A stretch of DNA of 64,000 nt. It comes from Lactifluus volemus (lineage: Eukaryota; Basidiomycota; Agaricomycetes; Russulales; Russulaceae). The DNA lies in assembly GCA_022376515.1 (NCBI GenBank), contig WTXI01000022.1, positions 1-64,000 on the forward strand, read 5' to 3'. The translations under genes were made by a program, and so were the position numbers. Shown here one piece after another: positions 23,107 through 36,800 of the stretch. The notes under the pieces are model-generated. The model was not told where the DNA came from. It did no database searches and worked only from the letters and a program-made list of their open reading frames with translations. Within the stretch, counting starts at the first letter, position 1. Each line of letters begins with the position of its first letter.

Positions 23107-26100
23107 TATGCCTATATATCTATTTTTTTTCCCTGCTTTTATCGATACTATGTGCCTGTAATGACCATGCGCGTTGTTTCTGCACCCCGATCATAATACG
23201 CATCAGTGACGGCAATATGTATTCCTTGGCTACCACTGAGTTAACAATGCGCTGCACGTTCATCGTTGACCATGACAGTTACATGTACTGTCCCCTGGAC
23301 ACTTCCTCATCCTGCCGCATCTATAGAATCCAGATTAAAATGTTTTTAGGCATCAGGAAATTGGCAACCCCACATGGGCGGTGGTGATCTCGCTTGCAAA
23401 ATACAATACAGTGGTTATGTGAAATGTTCACTGTGATGAGATAGATGGCATTGATTCCCGTTTCATTGCTTTTTTTTCTTACCTCAGTTGCGGGCGAAGG
23501 CGAAACTCGACCATGCCCAGGAACCATCAAATTTCACATGATTCCTTGTCCGGTCTTCCCAAATGGCCCGCTGAGGGGTTTCCGACAGAAAGCTCCTGTT
23601 TGCAAGGATTGTAAAGAATTTCTGATCAATCTCGTTTCTTGAGGCATGACACTCTGCGGTTTTCGAAATGCTCTGCCTTTCAGCGGCTTACTGAAGTATG
23701 TCTTCTGACCACATGAGTGGGTATGCTTCCCTACTGCAAGTCATTCATGTCCGTTAACAATCACTCCTTTTCTGAAAGCGCCGCGGCCAATTCCATACAC
23801 TACAATAACAGCTGCTCAGTTTCAGCAAGGGCAATGCCCTATCCCAGTCTGCATGGACAAAACATACAGGAACCCACGTTATCGTGTGCCAGTGCACCAA
23901 AACAAATGAGCTTGATCCCATCAAGGCAGTGTCACTCCTGTTCAAAAGAACATGTACAGAGCAGGTACATAAAATGTGGCACATTTTTAAACAGAAACTG
24001 GTGATCCTGCTGATTTTACATCATGTTGCTTCCCAAAACGTGCCTTACATGAGCGAGCCAGCAAGGGAAGTGCTGAAGGCATGAACGGCAAGGAGCGTTC
24101 AACTTCAACCCTCACAGTACATGAATGTCCCGCGCGCGTGCCGTGAAACCGAAAAGTGGTTTGCATAAGCGACAGATGGCACTGCCCTTGGTGATTGATG
24201 TTGGATCCACGGTCGTGATGGCTGCGCTACGGGGACTCAAAGAGGAGGTTGACCAAGCAAATGCGTGGTGAAAGTGTCTCATGTTCTTTGGCCTGGCGGG
24301 GGGCGCACTTACTTGCCCACTCCGGAAGTGAGATACTGACGGTGTACGACAGGTTGGGGCTGCGTAGGTGTCGTTCCTGACTTCATCAAGGCCAATCCCC
24401 CAAACGTGAGATGACTCGGGCAGGGACGGGCGCATGTCCGTCAGTATGCTGGGTGGTTTCATCTGAGAACTCAACGTTGACGCGATCGTAACGCTCCTGG
24501 AAAATAATGTGCCGATTGACATGTCAGCTGATGGAGTGCTTGCGGCATACACGCATTTTGACCTCCCATGGGTAATTTTCCAGTGAAACCTCGTTATTAT
24601 TATTTTTGGATACTAACCTGCCTTTGCCAGCCTATCCTTGAAGAGTAAGCCCGATATTCCCGTGGTGACACGCAAAAAAAAAACCTCAAATGTGCTGATG
24701 TTTCGATCGCCGCATTTTTTTTTGAACCCAATTTATAAAGCGCAGCATGATTACAAAAACAAAGACGCCCTCGGCTACGTAGACTATGCGGGCCTGGGTT
24801 GAGAGTGTTGGGCGGAGGGGGGGAGTGGGGAGGTGGAGGGGTGTGGTGGAGTCTCTGGGGGAGGGCTCTGGGGCGCGGGCGGATGCAGGCTTGGGACTGT
24901 TCAATGAAATTTATGAGGGACTCGCCGAGGCGGGTGCCAAAAATGGTGGGGGGAGAGGTGGGATCTTGGGTTTGATTGTCCATTCGCGTGCGTCGCGGAA
25001 CAAAGGGCAGGCAATAATGATATGTGTGTTTGGAGGCATCGCCGCATCATGTCCATATGGCCCATCGATCGCTGATCACGGATTTTTTTGTAACCGTTTT
25101 CGCCTGGCATCGTGTATGAAATTACCTTGTTCAGGAACCAGGAACATATTGTGCTGGCTTACAATCCATTCTGAACAACACGCGTCTGGGCCGTCTGGCC
25201 AGCTGAGGTTTGGTCCCGGGTTTGGTTCGGCCGTACAGTCAACGATTGGTAATATCCTTTTGACTGCGGTGTAGGCTATGTGAGTGCAATTGCCATGCTC
25301 AATGTCCTTGACATATATTCCTGCATGATTCCTTGCCCGGTCTGCTGTGTGCCAGTGGCTGCAAGTGTAGAATTGGGCACACAATTGTTAGGTACTGTAG
25401 GTTGAGAAAAATTTGGTTGATCCGGCCATTGCAGAGCACAATGATCAATAATCGTTCAAGGCCAAGTACGTCTGAGAAACCGATGAACATCCATGGTTAG
25501 GAGCATGATTGTAGTGCTGCCCACCGCTGTATCGATATCAGAGGGGCACATGAATTCAACGGGCCCACCATTATCCTGATGGTTGATGCCTGCACCCTCT
25601 GAGGCCAATAAGCGTACACTTTCCTCCCGTGGTCAGACTAGGAGCCGAAGCCAAATATGGTGAGGCTGACAAGACCAAGGCCATCTCATTCGGATGCTGA
25701 GATTGATAAACGCGTGCGCCTGCCAGTGGGATTCGAGACGAGAAATGACAACAAGGAGAAGTTACCAAAGAGACACGCGCGGCTGAGGGTGTGGGAGGTG
25801 AGTTCCGCCTTCTCTGCCGGGTGAAGGCCCGAATAAGGTGCAAGGAAGGGAGTGAGGATGGATGGACCAGGGTAAATTGGGTGTAAGGTTCAGGGATGGT
25901 GTCGATTGGTTGTTGGGAAGGGGATGTCATTCATTGGGACTCCCCCCACATAGAATAACTCGGAATAAGCAATTGATCATTTATAGTGTCCAGGTCAGCA
26001 GCGCTGCACCCAATGAAAGAGATGCCGTACCGTAGTTTGTTTACTTCGCGACTGCTGCTTGACTGGAAAAAAGAAAAAAATCCCAGGGATTCGTTCACCA

Positions 26101-27854
26101 AGGGAGTGCCGGAGTGGCGCGGCACATGCAGGGGGTACGATGGGAAACGCATCAGAGGGGGCAACTCGGGGGAGGGCTCAGAGGGGGCCTTGAGGAACTG
26201 TTGAAGAAGAGTTGAAGGGACGTTGGAACCAGCCGGACTTGGAGGGGTGTAGGGATGTCAGACTCGGAGAGACAAGTCCGAGTCAACTGTCGGGTTTGTT
26301 ATCGGGCGCTCTGAATGTATCGTCCTTGGAATTGTTTGTCGCATCCTCATTCGGGTTGAAACTATTGTCCGATGAGTCTGCAGCTCTAAAATCTTCAGAC
26401 TTCAGAGAGAGAGCGTTTGGAACCACATGCCGTGGCAGTGCGACAGAGGTGAAGCGCACACCAAGACACACACATACTAGACTTGGAAGAGGTACCACGG
26501 CAGAGGAGGGGAGGGGGAGGGGGGACTAAAGCTCGTCTCGGAGGGCATTCAAACTTGATCCAATCGCTACAACAGTACTGGTATGCAATGTGCTTTCGGT
26601 CAGCTAGTTTTCAAAAGCACACCCGTTCAACCCAGAGGGTTGTACTATTGCAAGTGTGACAAAGTGCTGGCGCCCATCTGTTGGAATTGAATGTGGATCA
26701 CCGTGACAAACTTCGAGTCAGATGCTCCCGATTGATGTTTTATGATACCACTTTGTGCTTCTCACCGACTTACACTCCTTTTAAATAGTAGGCCGCAGCC
26801 TCACTTTCGGATTGAGCGCCCACTTCGGCGCAGCAGCCGAGACGAGCGACTTCCGGTCAGTCACGGTCACACGCCAAATTTCAGACTCATCAGCGGACAT
26901 GCGTGGCAAATGCACTGATTTTCATGAAAAAGGGGCAGCAAGCAAGGTTGCCGATGACAAAGCCGTCATTTCTACTGTATGGACTCGATTTTTTTTCGAC
27001 ACTTTGACGACAGGTATACATCAGCTGCCTAATGCTTAATAAGTCAGGATCTCGGCTTAAAGTAGTCCCGGGCTGGGTTCAGTGAAGCACCCATTTTTAT
27101 TGAAGACGTGACTAAAAGGGGATAGCTTCCCGAAAATGCCGGCCTTACCGAAAACGCCGGCGGCAGAACTGACAAAGCTAGACCCGAGGAACCGAGGTTA
27201 GAGTACAGTAGTGTGAGAAACAAGGCCGCCAAGTTCAAACGAGGTAACAACGCAGTTAAACCATTAAACTACACCACACTGCCTCAGGGGAACGCGGTGA
27301 AGGGTCGCTTTTGCACCCTCAGAATCGGAGTCGAGGGATATGGGACAAATACGTAGATCTAATGTCTGCCGTTGAATTTCTTTTGAGGTGACGTAGTTTG
27401 AAATCTGAACACCGATGACCTTGTTTGAAATCTGGGCTCACTTCGCGTTTTATTTCGACGCGGTGCCCGCTTTGTGATCACGGCGTGTCATGTGCGGCCC
27501 CAATTAATTATTCACCGGGACGTGGGAGCGCAGTATCTATCGTACAGTAAGCTAGTCATGCAGTCATGGTTCAACACCTTTTTCTTGTGGGTTCGAGAAT
27601 TGTGAGCTAGAGTCCGACAGTGAAGGCCATTATACCACGAGTTACCGCCACCTAAGCAAAGCAAGAACGCACCCAGGTGGTATGCTAGTTTACGGGATGG
27701 AGCCGGCCAGGTCACGGTGACCCACGTGCTCTCCCGGGGGAATATCGAAGGGTCATCGCAGCTGCGGTGCTCGCGTGCCCCTGCCCTCTCTCCATTATCT
27801 TCTCCCCCCCCACATCAACTAATCCATACCACCCTCTCCAAACGTCAGAAGTCA
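23107..27854. other. 4.7-kb region with no supported gene
   Basis: Only short ORFs, none with a recognisable family, a good splice pattern or consistent codon use. The contents are patchy: a G-rich tract at 24780-24960 (low-complexity Pro/Ser frames on the other strand), a purine-rich tract at 26200-26530, poly-A/T runs, and small local duplications (TTTGAAATCTG at about 27398 and 27427; a CCGAAAA(T/C)GCCGGC motif twice at 27130-27165). No tRNA or clear terminal repeats were found. It may be degenerate repeat DNA, a long non-coding region or hold a divergent gene I cannot see. Confidence 0.5.
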
Positions 27855-28904
27855 TGGGCCGTGGTTTCCTCTACTTTGTTTTCCGACGACCCGGGTCCTG
27901 TTGCTGTCTTCCCCTCCGCATGTGTGTTTTTATCATGTCCCTCCTCGGGTTTTTACTCTCCGGTATATTATCCGTCATTCTTTGGTTCGAAGCTGCTAGT
28001 ACGTGTCCTTTCCTCCAATCCAAATGGCCTTTTTCTGAATCCCTACATAATCCAAGCTACGCAAGGCTTCACACCCCATCAACGCGGAGCGTTTATCGGA
28101 GCTGCCATCGTTGAATCGCTATTCTTTGTTATCTCAGTAATTGGGTCGGCGCAAGGAAACTCTCTCTCACTCACCAAACGCTGACTTTGACTTGCATTGC
28201 AGGCTCATTGGCATTATCGTGCGCAAGCAGACGTTTGTAACCGCTTACGCCATCGGGTTGTACATACACTTCCTGATCAGTCTTGGCGTGGCGGGGTACT
28301 TCCTCTTCACCATCCTGCACGTTACGCATGAGGACACTGTTGCCCTTTGTCACCACGCACTCCCAAATTCCCAGACTCAAGCACAGTGTGCGACAGTGCT
28401 CGGAGACCTTCCGCGTGTGTACGCCGGTGTCGTCTCGGTGGTCCTCGTGATCGAGCTTTGTAAGCCACACCGCGGGCTAACTGGCAGGCCCTATTCAATC
28501 TGATGTGTTTTTTCTAAACAGATTGCGCAATCATTGCAACACGATACCTTTACCAAGTGCGTAGAGAGAAGCGCGAGGCACGCAAGCCTCGAAACAGGTT
28601 CAACGATTTGGACAAGGATCGTCTCCTACCCGGCTTTGTTCGTTATGAAGGCGCGAATGGCACGGTGGTGTACGACTCGTACATTTATCAACCTATCAAG
28701 GGCCACGAGCGCGATGTTTACCCGGCCTCCAGTTCTGAGCCTGACACCGCAACTCTGACTGGCCAGTCAACCAGGGCGTTATCTGGAATGTTGGCATCCA
28801 CCGGGAAAGACTCGGACTCGGAGTCCCAAGGTTCTGAGCACGAATACGAACATAGTCATGATAGAGAGGTAGAAAGACCACGGGAAACTTTCGAGGCCGT
28901 TTAG
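27855..28904 (+). CDS. Hypothetical four-helix membrane protein
   Basis: Not recognised beyond topology. Start ATG at 27855 (MGRGFLYFVFRRPG). Introns are inferred at about 27999-28062, 28140-28200 and 28459-28521. Four hydrophobic helices are visible: CVFIMSLLGFLLSGILSVIL, GAFIGAAIVESLFFVISVIG, FVTAYAIGLYIHFLISLGVAG with YFLFTILHV, and VYAGVVSVVLVIELYCAII. A loop between helices 3 and 4 has two Cys (VALCHHALPN; AQCATVLGD), which may pair. The C-terminal tail is hydrophilic, Arg-rich then Ser/Glu-rich, and probably cytosolic. It ends with TAG near 28904. The layout is tetraspan-like, but the tetraspanin CCG motif is absent. Confidence 0.65.
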
Positions 28905-29307
28905 CATTAATGCTGTGGCCGTGGAAGGGATACGTGAAGAGTGATGCTAGTGATGGACAGCATATTTTTTTATTTTTTTTATTTCGTGGACAATGATGAT
29001 AAGTACGGAATAATCCAAGATTTTTGTACAACAATGATTTATTTTTACATTCGAAACCGGAGACGGAGGGATACAGCAGCGGTGCCTCGTCTTTCAATAT
29101 GAAGTTCTAGGTAGAGAATATTACCAAGTGTTGTGTTCAAGTTTATTAGACCTGAAAGTACCCTCCGCGGCAAATAGCGGACGGCTTGATCTCTCACGAG
29201 GCCCGCCTCTGGCGCAGCACAGGTTCCTACAAGTCGTCCTTTCGGACGTTTGTCTGTTGACACAGACAAAAAGTACTCTTTCTGCTCACAGAAGCGCCAT
29301 AAATGTG
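28905..29307. other. Intergenic, 403 bp
   Basis: AT-rich 3' flank (T-runs near 28965-28990) and the promoter of the DUF1746-type gene. No coding signal was found. Confidence 0.5.
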
Positions 29308-30227
29308 ATGCGCATTCGACATAATGCCATGCACATTCGGTACGCTACCCAACGTCAGCACGTCGTCGACTCTGTGCGCATGCCAGCTCCGTTCTAATAA
29401 ATGACTTTATCGACTAACATTAACATTTTTTTACTCGTAGCTCGACACGCTGCTCTATCAGCTCCATGTATTCTCCTTTCTACTCGCACCCTCCATCGTC
29501 ACCCTCTTCGCACGCGCCGCGGGCCAATTTCAATTATCTCACCCTCGCGAATTCGGTCCCCAGCGTTCACTGCGCTTCCGATTCATACTCATCGCCATGT
29601 TCAATGCGAGCAGCGTTTGGAATCACATCCTCGTGGGTGCGCCGGAGGGGCGGTCGGTCGTGTTGGATTTCGTCGGGATGGGTATGTCGTCGGTCTTGAT
29701 TTATCTTGCATCTGACCTATTCATATGACTCGTTCCCCTGGCTGCGAGCAGCATCCACCCCATCGCGCACACAGCTGCTCCTACTCGATCTCCTTATCAT
29801 CACACTCTCTGTCGTCGTCACGACCATCGCGTACGAAGCCACGTACGCACGCGCGGTGACCAAAGCCGCCATCCGTGCCACGCTCGATCTTACACCTTCT
29901 CATGCTCTCGTGTACACTGACCCACTTACTCCGACGGCGCCCGAAGAAGACTCTGGCCTTGTGCTCGATTTTCACGCACAGCTGCTGCTTCGGCATCTGC
30001 GTCAACCGCCGCCACCACCACCAGAAGATACGCCATTGCCGGACGGGGCTGCAGTAGTGGAAGGCTTGCGCATGTTGTTGCAAGCGCAACGTGCACTGAG
30101 CAGGGCACAGCAAGAGACACGGCAGATCCCTCCTGCGGGCGACGGGGGACGTGGCGACGCGCAAGAGGAGGGGCGGGACCGCCGCGTGCCGGGTGGGATG
30201 GACCCACCGGAAGACGGAGGGGGGTAA
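29308..30227 (+). CDS. DUF1746-domain membrane protein
   Basis: Fungal DUF1746 family; the fission yeast member Dsc4 belongs to a Golgi membrane ubiquitin-ligase complex (from memory). The start is placed at 29308 (MRIRHNAMHIRYATQRQHVV). Introns at 29374-29440 and 29682-29751 join DS to LDTLLYQLHVFSFLLAPSIV, and VGM to ASTPSRTQLLLLDLLIITLS. Conserved DUF1746 features are the QLHxFSFFLxPS helix, RSLRFRFILIAMFNASSVWNH, and the pair of long hydrophobic helices. After the domain the protein is hydrophilic with a Pro6 run and a Gly/Asp/Arg-rich tail. TAA at 30225-30227. An annotation starting further upstream cannot be excluded. Confidence 0.75.
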
Positions 30228-30469
30228 CTAGATGGGATATATAGTGCATTATTATTCATAGGACCGCAAAAAACTGCGTGTATCCATGTTTTAATCCGCC
30301 TCTAGGGCTATTCCTTTTTATCACAAGGACACGTATAAGGGATTTGAGAAGGATGTACATGATGTAAAATAGGATAAAGACTGAAGAGTAGGTGCAGGTG
30401 TCACCACCTGCGTTTCAACTGCAAAACGAATTTTTTGAATTAATCGAGGGATGTTTGGCAGATTAAATC

Positions 30470-30679
30470 CTAGCATACGGTCTGGCGGAGGCAAGCACCG
30501 AATTTCTCGAATTCTGCCTTGCATGTATCCTTGTGAACGTCGGTATATGTCGTGACGATGCACTTTCCATAGCTGGAAGCCTCTTTTGCGCAACTAGTCG
30601 TAGATGCGATAGCGAGGCGTCGTAGAGGTGTTACCACCGCGGTCGAGGAGGACGTTGTCCCTGGCAGAATTGGCTGCAT
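30470..30679 (-). CDS. Twin CX9C protein, NDUFAF8-like complex I assembly factor
   Basis: Small protein of about 69 residues. It carries two exact CX9C pairs: C-AKEASSYGK-C and C-KAEFEKFGA-C, the fold of intermembrane-space proteins imported by the Mia40 relay. The spacing and residues (LAxxxxxC, YGKC, xEFxxFxxC) most resemble NDUFAF8, a complex I assembly factor. Other twin CX9C families (for example Cmc-type) are possible. The Met at 30679 is the only one in frame; the upstream frame is open a short way without another ATG. A GTATGC just before the stop could be a donor to a further exon, so the C-terminus is uncertain. It is divergently paired with CSF1. Confidence 0.7.
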   Translation of the reverse strand: MQPILPGTTSSSTAVVTPLRRLAIASTTSCAKEASSYGKCIVTTYTDVHKDTCKAEFEKFGACLRQTVC

Positions 30680-30814
30680 CCGAGGTCGACGTAGAACAGG
30701 GAAAGCGGGATTGATTACGTATCCGCGTACCTACGTCAATCGGGCGCCTCACGCGCAGCCGCCGCTCCTGTTGAGCACAGCTGTTATTCACTAGGCATCC
30801 TACTCATCGGTGCA
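30680..30814. promoter_or_regulatory. Shared divergent promoter, CX9C gene / CSF1
   Basis: 135 bp separate the outward-facing start codons. No TATA box or CCAAT box is evident. Confidence 0.5.
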
Positions 30815-33800
30815 ATGGTCGACGCTCATTTCCTTGTAGCCAACATACTTGCCGTCATTGGGCTCCTCTTTTACATTATATACTGGAACAGAGTATTAGC
30901 CGTTCTCCTTGGGCTCATCTTCCGCATCGTCCTACGGGGCTCTACCGCATGGATTCGAATTGGCGCGTAATCCCACTCTTACCTTCTCTTCATTCCTTAT
31001 TCTCCTTCCAGGCTCTCTTCACATCTCGCTCGTGGCGGGTCGTGTTCTGCTCAAGGACTTTTCCTACCATTCGACCAATCAGACCATCAAGATTGTCAAA
31101 GTCCAACTCCGTTGGCAATACTGGATCCGGTCTCTCACTACGTCTGAGGCCATGCACATGCATCCACACGGTGGTGGTGAAGAGCCAAAGCGTGCGCTAA
31201 TGTATTCTTTCTAACCTTGGAGCTTTTCTGAGCACAGTTGCAGTAGGCAATGGACCCAAATCACCTCGCTGCCGCTTTCATGTGACGTTCGAAGGCTTCG
31301 AGTGGTTCATCTACAACCGCACTGCTGCATTTGACAACATTGTTTCCCAGATGGAGGCAAGGACACCCCCTCCGGAACGCCGCACACAAAGCTTTGGCAC
31401 AGATAGAGCTACGTTCCATCTCAAGCAGCTCTTCAGTCGATCTTCTGCGGCAGGAGACCGTGCGTCCAGTCGTCTTCTAAACCAGAAGCTCTGCCTCTAA
31501 TTCGCGTCATGCAGTTAATGCGCAGACGTCACGTGTCTTGAACACCCCAAAGCTTCTCCACAACCTCACAAAGTGGCTGCGAAGTCAGCTCCCTGATCTC
31601 GACTTCAAGGACCTACTACCTCTCGGCTTTGAGGGCCTCAATGGTGGGATCGTGATCGGCAACCCGGCAATTCCCAACGTCTTGGTTGCCGAATTCAGTC
31701 GTGTGGATGGCATGTTCGGGACAGTACCAGTATGTCGGTTTGCCATGTCTTGTGTTCCACCCAGCCACTCACTCGTACAATTGTTCCAGTCAAAGTCACC
31801 CCTAGACTTGTGCAAACAACTGTTAAATATAAAGTTCGAGAACGCAACCATCAACTTGAAGGAGAATGATCAGTACCAAGCACCCATGGTCGACATTGGA
31901 TCCCACCTTCATGAACATCTTCACAAAGATCAGCAAGTATCACCTCTCCCCTTCACAACTAACCATTGACGTGATTCCCTAGATCTCTGGGCCTCCGCTA
32001 CTTTCGTTACCTCACGTACTCTGTATTTTCCAAGCTCTACCGTTCTGCGCGGCTTCGGGACAGCCTTCGGGCAGCAGCACAAATCTTCAAAAAACAGACA
32101 GCGCCTCCGTCCCCGAAAACGTTTCGCTCACGCTCCAAGCGTGCGCAGAGTATTGATACCGAGCAGTTCGTTGGGCCAGAGTCCGCGAAGCAGGAGTACG
32201 CCATTGAGAGGAGAGTACTTGAGGCACCTGCGTTCGAGCTCTCGTACTACGTGGATGTGGTTGGCGTCGTTCCAGTTGAGTCGCGCTCAGTTGACCGCGA
32301 AGGGCTTGATGTCGGGAACGGTGATGTGTCACCTGAATGGGGCCTTGATATCGTTGTACACGGTGGCTTCCTGAGGTACGGGCCTTGGGCAGATCGACAG
32401 AGGTACGTGCCATCGTCAGTTCTCACGCAGTCCATCTGACTTACCAGTGGATGCATAGGGCCGAACTGCAGCGCATATTTTTCCCACCGACATACCATGA
32501 CACTGAACCTACGCGTCGCCTTGAGCATGGTGATAATCGCATGTGGACTGCTATGCGAGTGTTTGTCGAATTTCGTGGTGGAACAACCCTATACATACCT
32601 TTTCGCGAAGCATCGAAGGTACTTGGTCACTCAAATTGTCTCCCTGACAAACGTTTTGAAACGAGCATTAGAACTGGCAATGGGATGGTTCTGTTGACGT
32701 TCCCCGACCTCGTACGCGTGAAGCGGCCTCACTCAGCATAAAGACTGGCGATGCATCTACCATCAGTTACTTGATTCCCATGGTCGCTGATACTCAAGGC
32801 TACCACCCACTGCTTGATGTTTATCTGGATAGGGTGACAGTGTCAAGTAGCCTTAACGATATTCGATTGCTCACAACACGATGTTGCAAAGTGAGTGGAC
32901 GCAGGTGGCGTTACAGAAGTATCCGTTCCTCATGTCTACATGCAGGTTTCAGGGGAGATGCTGTCCCCATTGAAATGGGACGCTCATCGCCAGTGGACAT
33001 TCAACCTCTCAATTGATCAGCCCATCTTCTACATATTACGTGATCACGTTAACATGATCACCGACCTGAGCAAAGACTGGAGCTCTGGGCCGCCGAGCAA
33101 CTATTTCACTTGGATCCCAATGCTTTATGCCATTAATGTTGATTTGAGCGATTACGAAATTAACACTTATGTGAACGACCACAATATTATCGACAAGCCC
33201 CTACTCAGAGAAGAGAATGGTCTGTCTCTTTTTTTGCAGATTATAATATACTAAGGTGGTCGCAGCGCTACTCAAGCTGTGCGGAGCAACTTTACGCAAC
33301 GAGACACCATCATTTCGGACAAGTTTCGGCCACCGTGGACGTCCTTACCCTTTTCGATCAGCGCTCCAAACGTCACTCTTAGCCTCACACTTCCAAAGTG
33401 GAACACTCATTGCCTACAAGCGGAGGAACCGATTATCAAGCTCATGACTATTGGTTCACTCCATCTCGACGGCTCATTCCTCAGTTTTTCGGATGTTCGA
33501 GATGAGAATGTTGACCAGCTCAAGTTGAAGCTTACTGTGAGGTCTTCACGTCCCGTGCATGGGAACATGCTTGCTTATCATGCGCCATTTGAAGCTCGAC
33601 GATGTTGTATTCAAGTGCTTGGCGTGGTCCATCCGACATTTTATGATCTTTCAGCAGAACTATTTCGGCACCTTCACGCACTTTTCTACCCTTCGGGAAT
33701 ACTTGCAAAAGCGAGAACTAGGCCAGATTGGGGATCCCATTGGTCTGAGGTACCGTCCCAGGATGGTAATCACCCTATTTCTCGGCTCTGTTTCTAGCTA

Positions 33801-36800
33801 TTTCTGACCTCCTACGTAGTCTAATCCAATGCAGGTCGAGCTGCGCCTAAATATCAACCATTCTCTCGTCATCCTGCCAGTTGGACTTCCTGGTTATGAG
33901 ACGTCCTGCCAATCCCCTGATCAGTCTGCTGAGGATGTCCAGCTTGGAGGATGTGTCGTACTCTCTGCACCGGAGATTGAGTTGCAACTCCGTTCCCACC
34001 ATCTTGGCCTCGAAACGAATCTTAATATTGGCACAATATATGGTGACATTGAATCGAACTACACCGAGCGGTCGATCTTCACAAGGTCTCAGTGGTATCC
34101 TAGCTCGGAGGTGTTTTTGATTGACGGTTAATGTCTTGCATGTCATGCGTGTCCTTTTACTGATATATTTATAGGAATTGATATTCTCGCAGATAGATTG
34201 TTCGGACCTCAACCCCAAGCCACTGCCTACGTGTGCTTCTGGGAGATTAACTTTGGGACCCTGAAAGGTCTGCTTTCCACGTCACAAAGCCGGACGTTGC
34301 AGTCCGCCCTGGATGCTTTCGCCATAAACTATAAAGACCTAATCAATGCTCCGGCAGCTGAATTTGCATTGCCACCAGACCCGGATGGTTTGTAATGTCC
34401 TGCGTTTTCCATCGAAGTGATATTTACGGGTCGATATTCTAGTCACATTTATGCGAGTATCGTTCGCATCTGTCGACCTAACCTGGTCGGCTGAGCCGGT
34501 CTCGGTACATTGTTTCTGCCCAAAGGCCTCTGCGTGGCGTTAAATGATCTATCGGGCAACAATTACCGGAAAGTCACTAGTCTCTCCATACCCAAGCTCA
34601 TCTTACGCTTCCTCCACTCCCTCGGGAGAAGAATGACTGGGTTGAAGCTGGAGAAGTTATTTCGACGTTGCGCTGGATAGTTATTCTTCTCCACCAGGAT
34701 GGCAGGAGAGTGCCTCATCCCAAGCCGAATTTCTCGCTGATCAGGACGGGCCGACGGGCCGGCTACGAAAGCTGAGAATTGGCCTCGGAAAGCGAGGCCG
34801 ATGGCCACAACGTGAAGTTTTCTTCTCGACTTTACGTGTTGTATTTTGTATTCTGACTGTAAAATACAGCGCAGAGTGTCCATGCTGCTGTTTTGAGATT
34901 ACCAAGACCTCGTCTTGCCCAGCCCCCCACTCCAGTCCAGGATGCTCCGCTGATCCAGGATAAGCTGAAGGGAAACATTCTTACCAGGCCGATGCCATTC
35001 TCTCACCGTAACATAATATCCGATTCTGAAGAGGACTCGTATGCAACTGTGGCTCACGATAGTCGTCTTGTGTATGTTTTATGACCAACTGCCCCTCGGC
35101 GGATCGCTAATCAACTTTCAGCAACTCGCGCCCTCCGTCAATTTTGCCCCTCCCTCAAGCAGATGACGAGACTATGTCGAGCGGAGACGAATCTGATGAC
35201 GAGGATTTAACGGAAGGCAGTAGCTACGGGAGTGACGTCTCGGAATGGGCTCAAGGTGCGTTTCACTAATATTGCGTTTTTGAGAGCAGTCACTTAGTTC
35301 CTTGAAGGTGGCTCTGCGACATGCGAACAGTCGCTTGTTCTCCGTTACTCTAAGGTGTCTAGGCATTACATCCTTCCAACAGCCAAGCCTTCATCGTGGG
35401 ATGAAACTACAGTTGTATCCCTTCAGGTAAGGCCCTACGTTCTCATAAGACTTAAGTATTGACCCCTAACTGTTCCAGGATCGTCGGCCTTACTCTATTC
35501 CTCTCCCTCGGGAAGCCGTGTCGTCAGAAAATGAGCGTAGTCAATACAAACAGTGGAAAGCCGACATACCGGACGACAGCAGCATCTTAACTATTCGCGC
35601 GCTGGTTCGCTCGATAGAAATCTGGGTGAATCCTCTTTTACCGTCGGTGATCGTTCACCTGCTTGAAGATGATTCACGGGCTGTGCGTTGACACGATAAG
35701 GTCATACTCCCCATGCATCTGATTGGTCCTTACAGACAATGAGTCCGGAACGCCATATCGACGCGCTTGCAACCAACCAAATTCGAGACTTCTTGAAACA
35801 GCCAGACGCAGTCAACGACTCGATTTTTGATGTCCGGATTACCTCTGTTCGCTTCCAGGTGGTGCAGGTGGTGCGCAAGCCACGTGATCAACGTGACGGG
35901 ATCCCGGATGTTGTACATCATTACCCCGAGGATGAAGTTGCGGTGGTTGACCTTCAAGCCCATGATATAGGCTTGAAAGCCCAAATTCACAAAGAAGAGA
36001 AACATTTGCAACAATCTTTTGCCGCATCTGTACATCGTGTCGGGCTTAACCTTGACCTTTACGACATGCGTAGCTCAGCGAATCCCCGCACTATCGTTCA
36101 GGTCTCACTGTCGGATTTTACCTCAGCATTGTTTCATAAACATGCCGATCTTTCCTGGACGGCTCTCTCTGTGGCATTGGAAATGGATGTTGCAGCATAC
36201 ATCGCCGAAGTCGTTTCTGCTCATATGGATCCCATCACCTGTGCCATCAGCGCATACCGTCGCTTGCAGTCCCAGGTTCTAGCAGGGGCCCGTTTCCGTG
36301 TTCTCCGGATTCTTCAGTGGTCCAAGGGACCCTCTGGGGTTGATCCACTCTCAACCATTCAACCGTCCTATCTGGTCCAGACCGGTAGACCACACGAGAT
36401 CCGTGTGCAAGCGGCATTGAAGATTCTTTTTTACATCCGTAATTGCCTTCGGTTTTTGTCAGCTGAAGAACGCAAAACCATTTGCCACCTCATTGGAGCG
36501 GAGGACACTGTTGTGACGAGGGAGGAAGTCGTTGCCCTACTTGAGAAGCAACTTGCTGGCCTTGCCGTGGATGCCGATGCAGCCAATCTTGCAAATATTA
36601 ACCTAGTTTCCCGAATATTTGAAGCACCCGATACCCCAAGAGTTTCACCTACACATGAACGACCCATGGAGACCATTGGCATCAAGCTGCAGGCCACCAA
36701 GATAGCCGTGCTTCATCCCGCACACGGTGCTCCCTCAGAGATTAGCTTCCGCGTAGTAGAAGTGACAGCTGCTCTCAAGAAAGCTGGGCTACTTCTGGCG

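Noticed and set aside
24112..24552. Minus-strand ORF of 146 codons ending in a good splice donor
   Set aside because: No recognisable domain, partner exon or homologue-like motif; kept as part of the gene-poor region.
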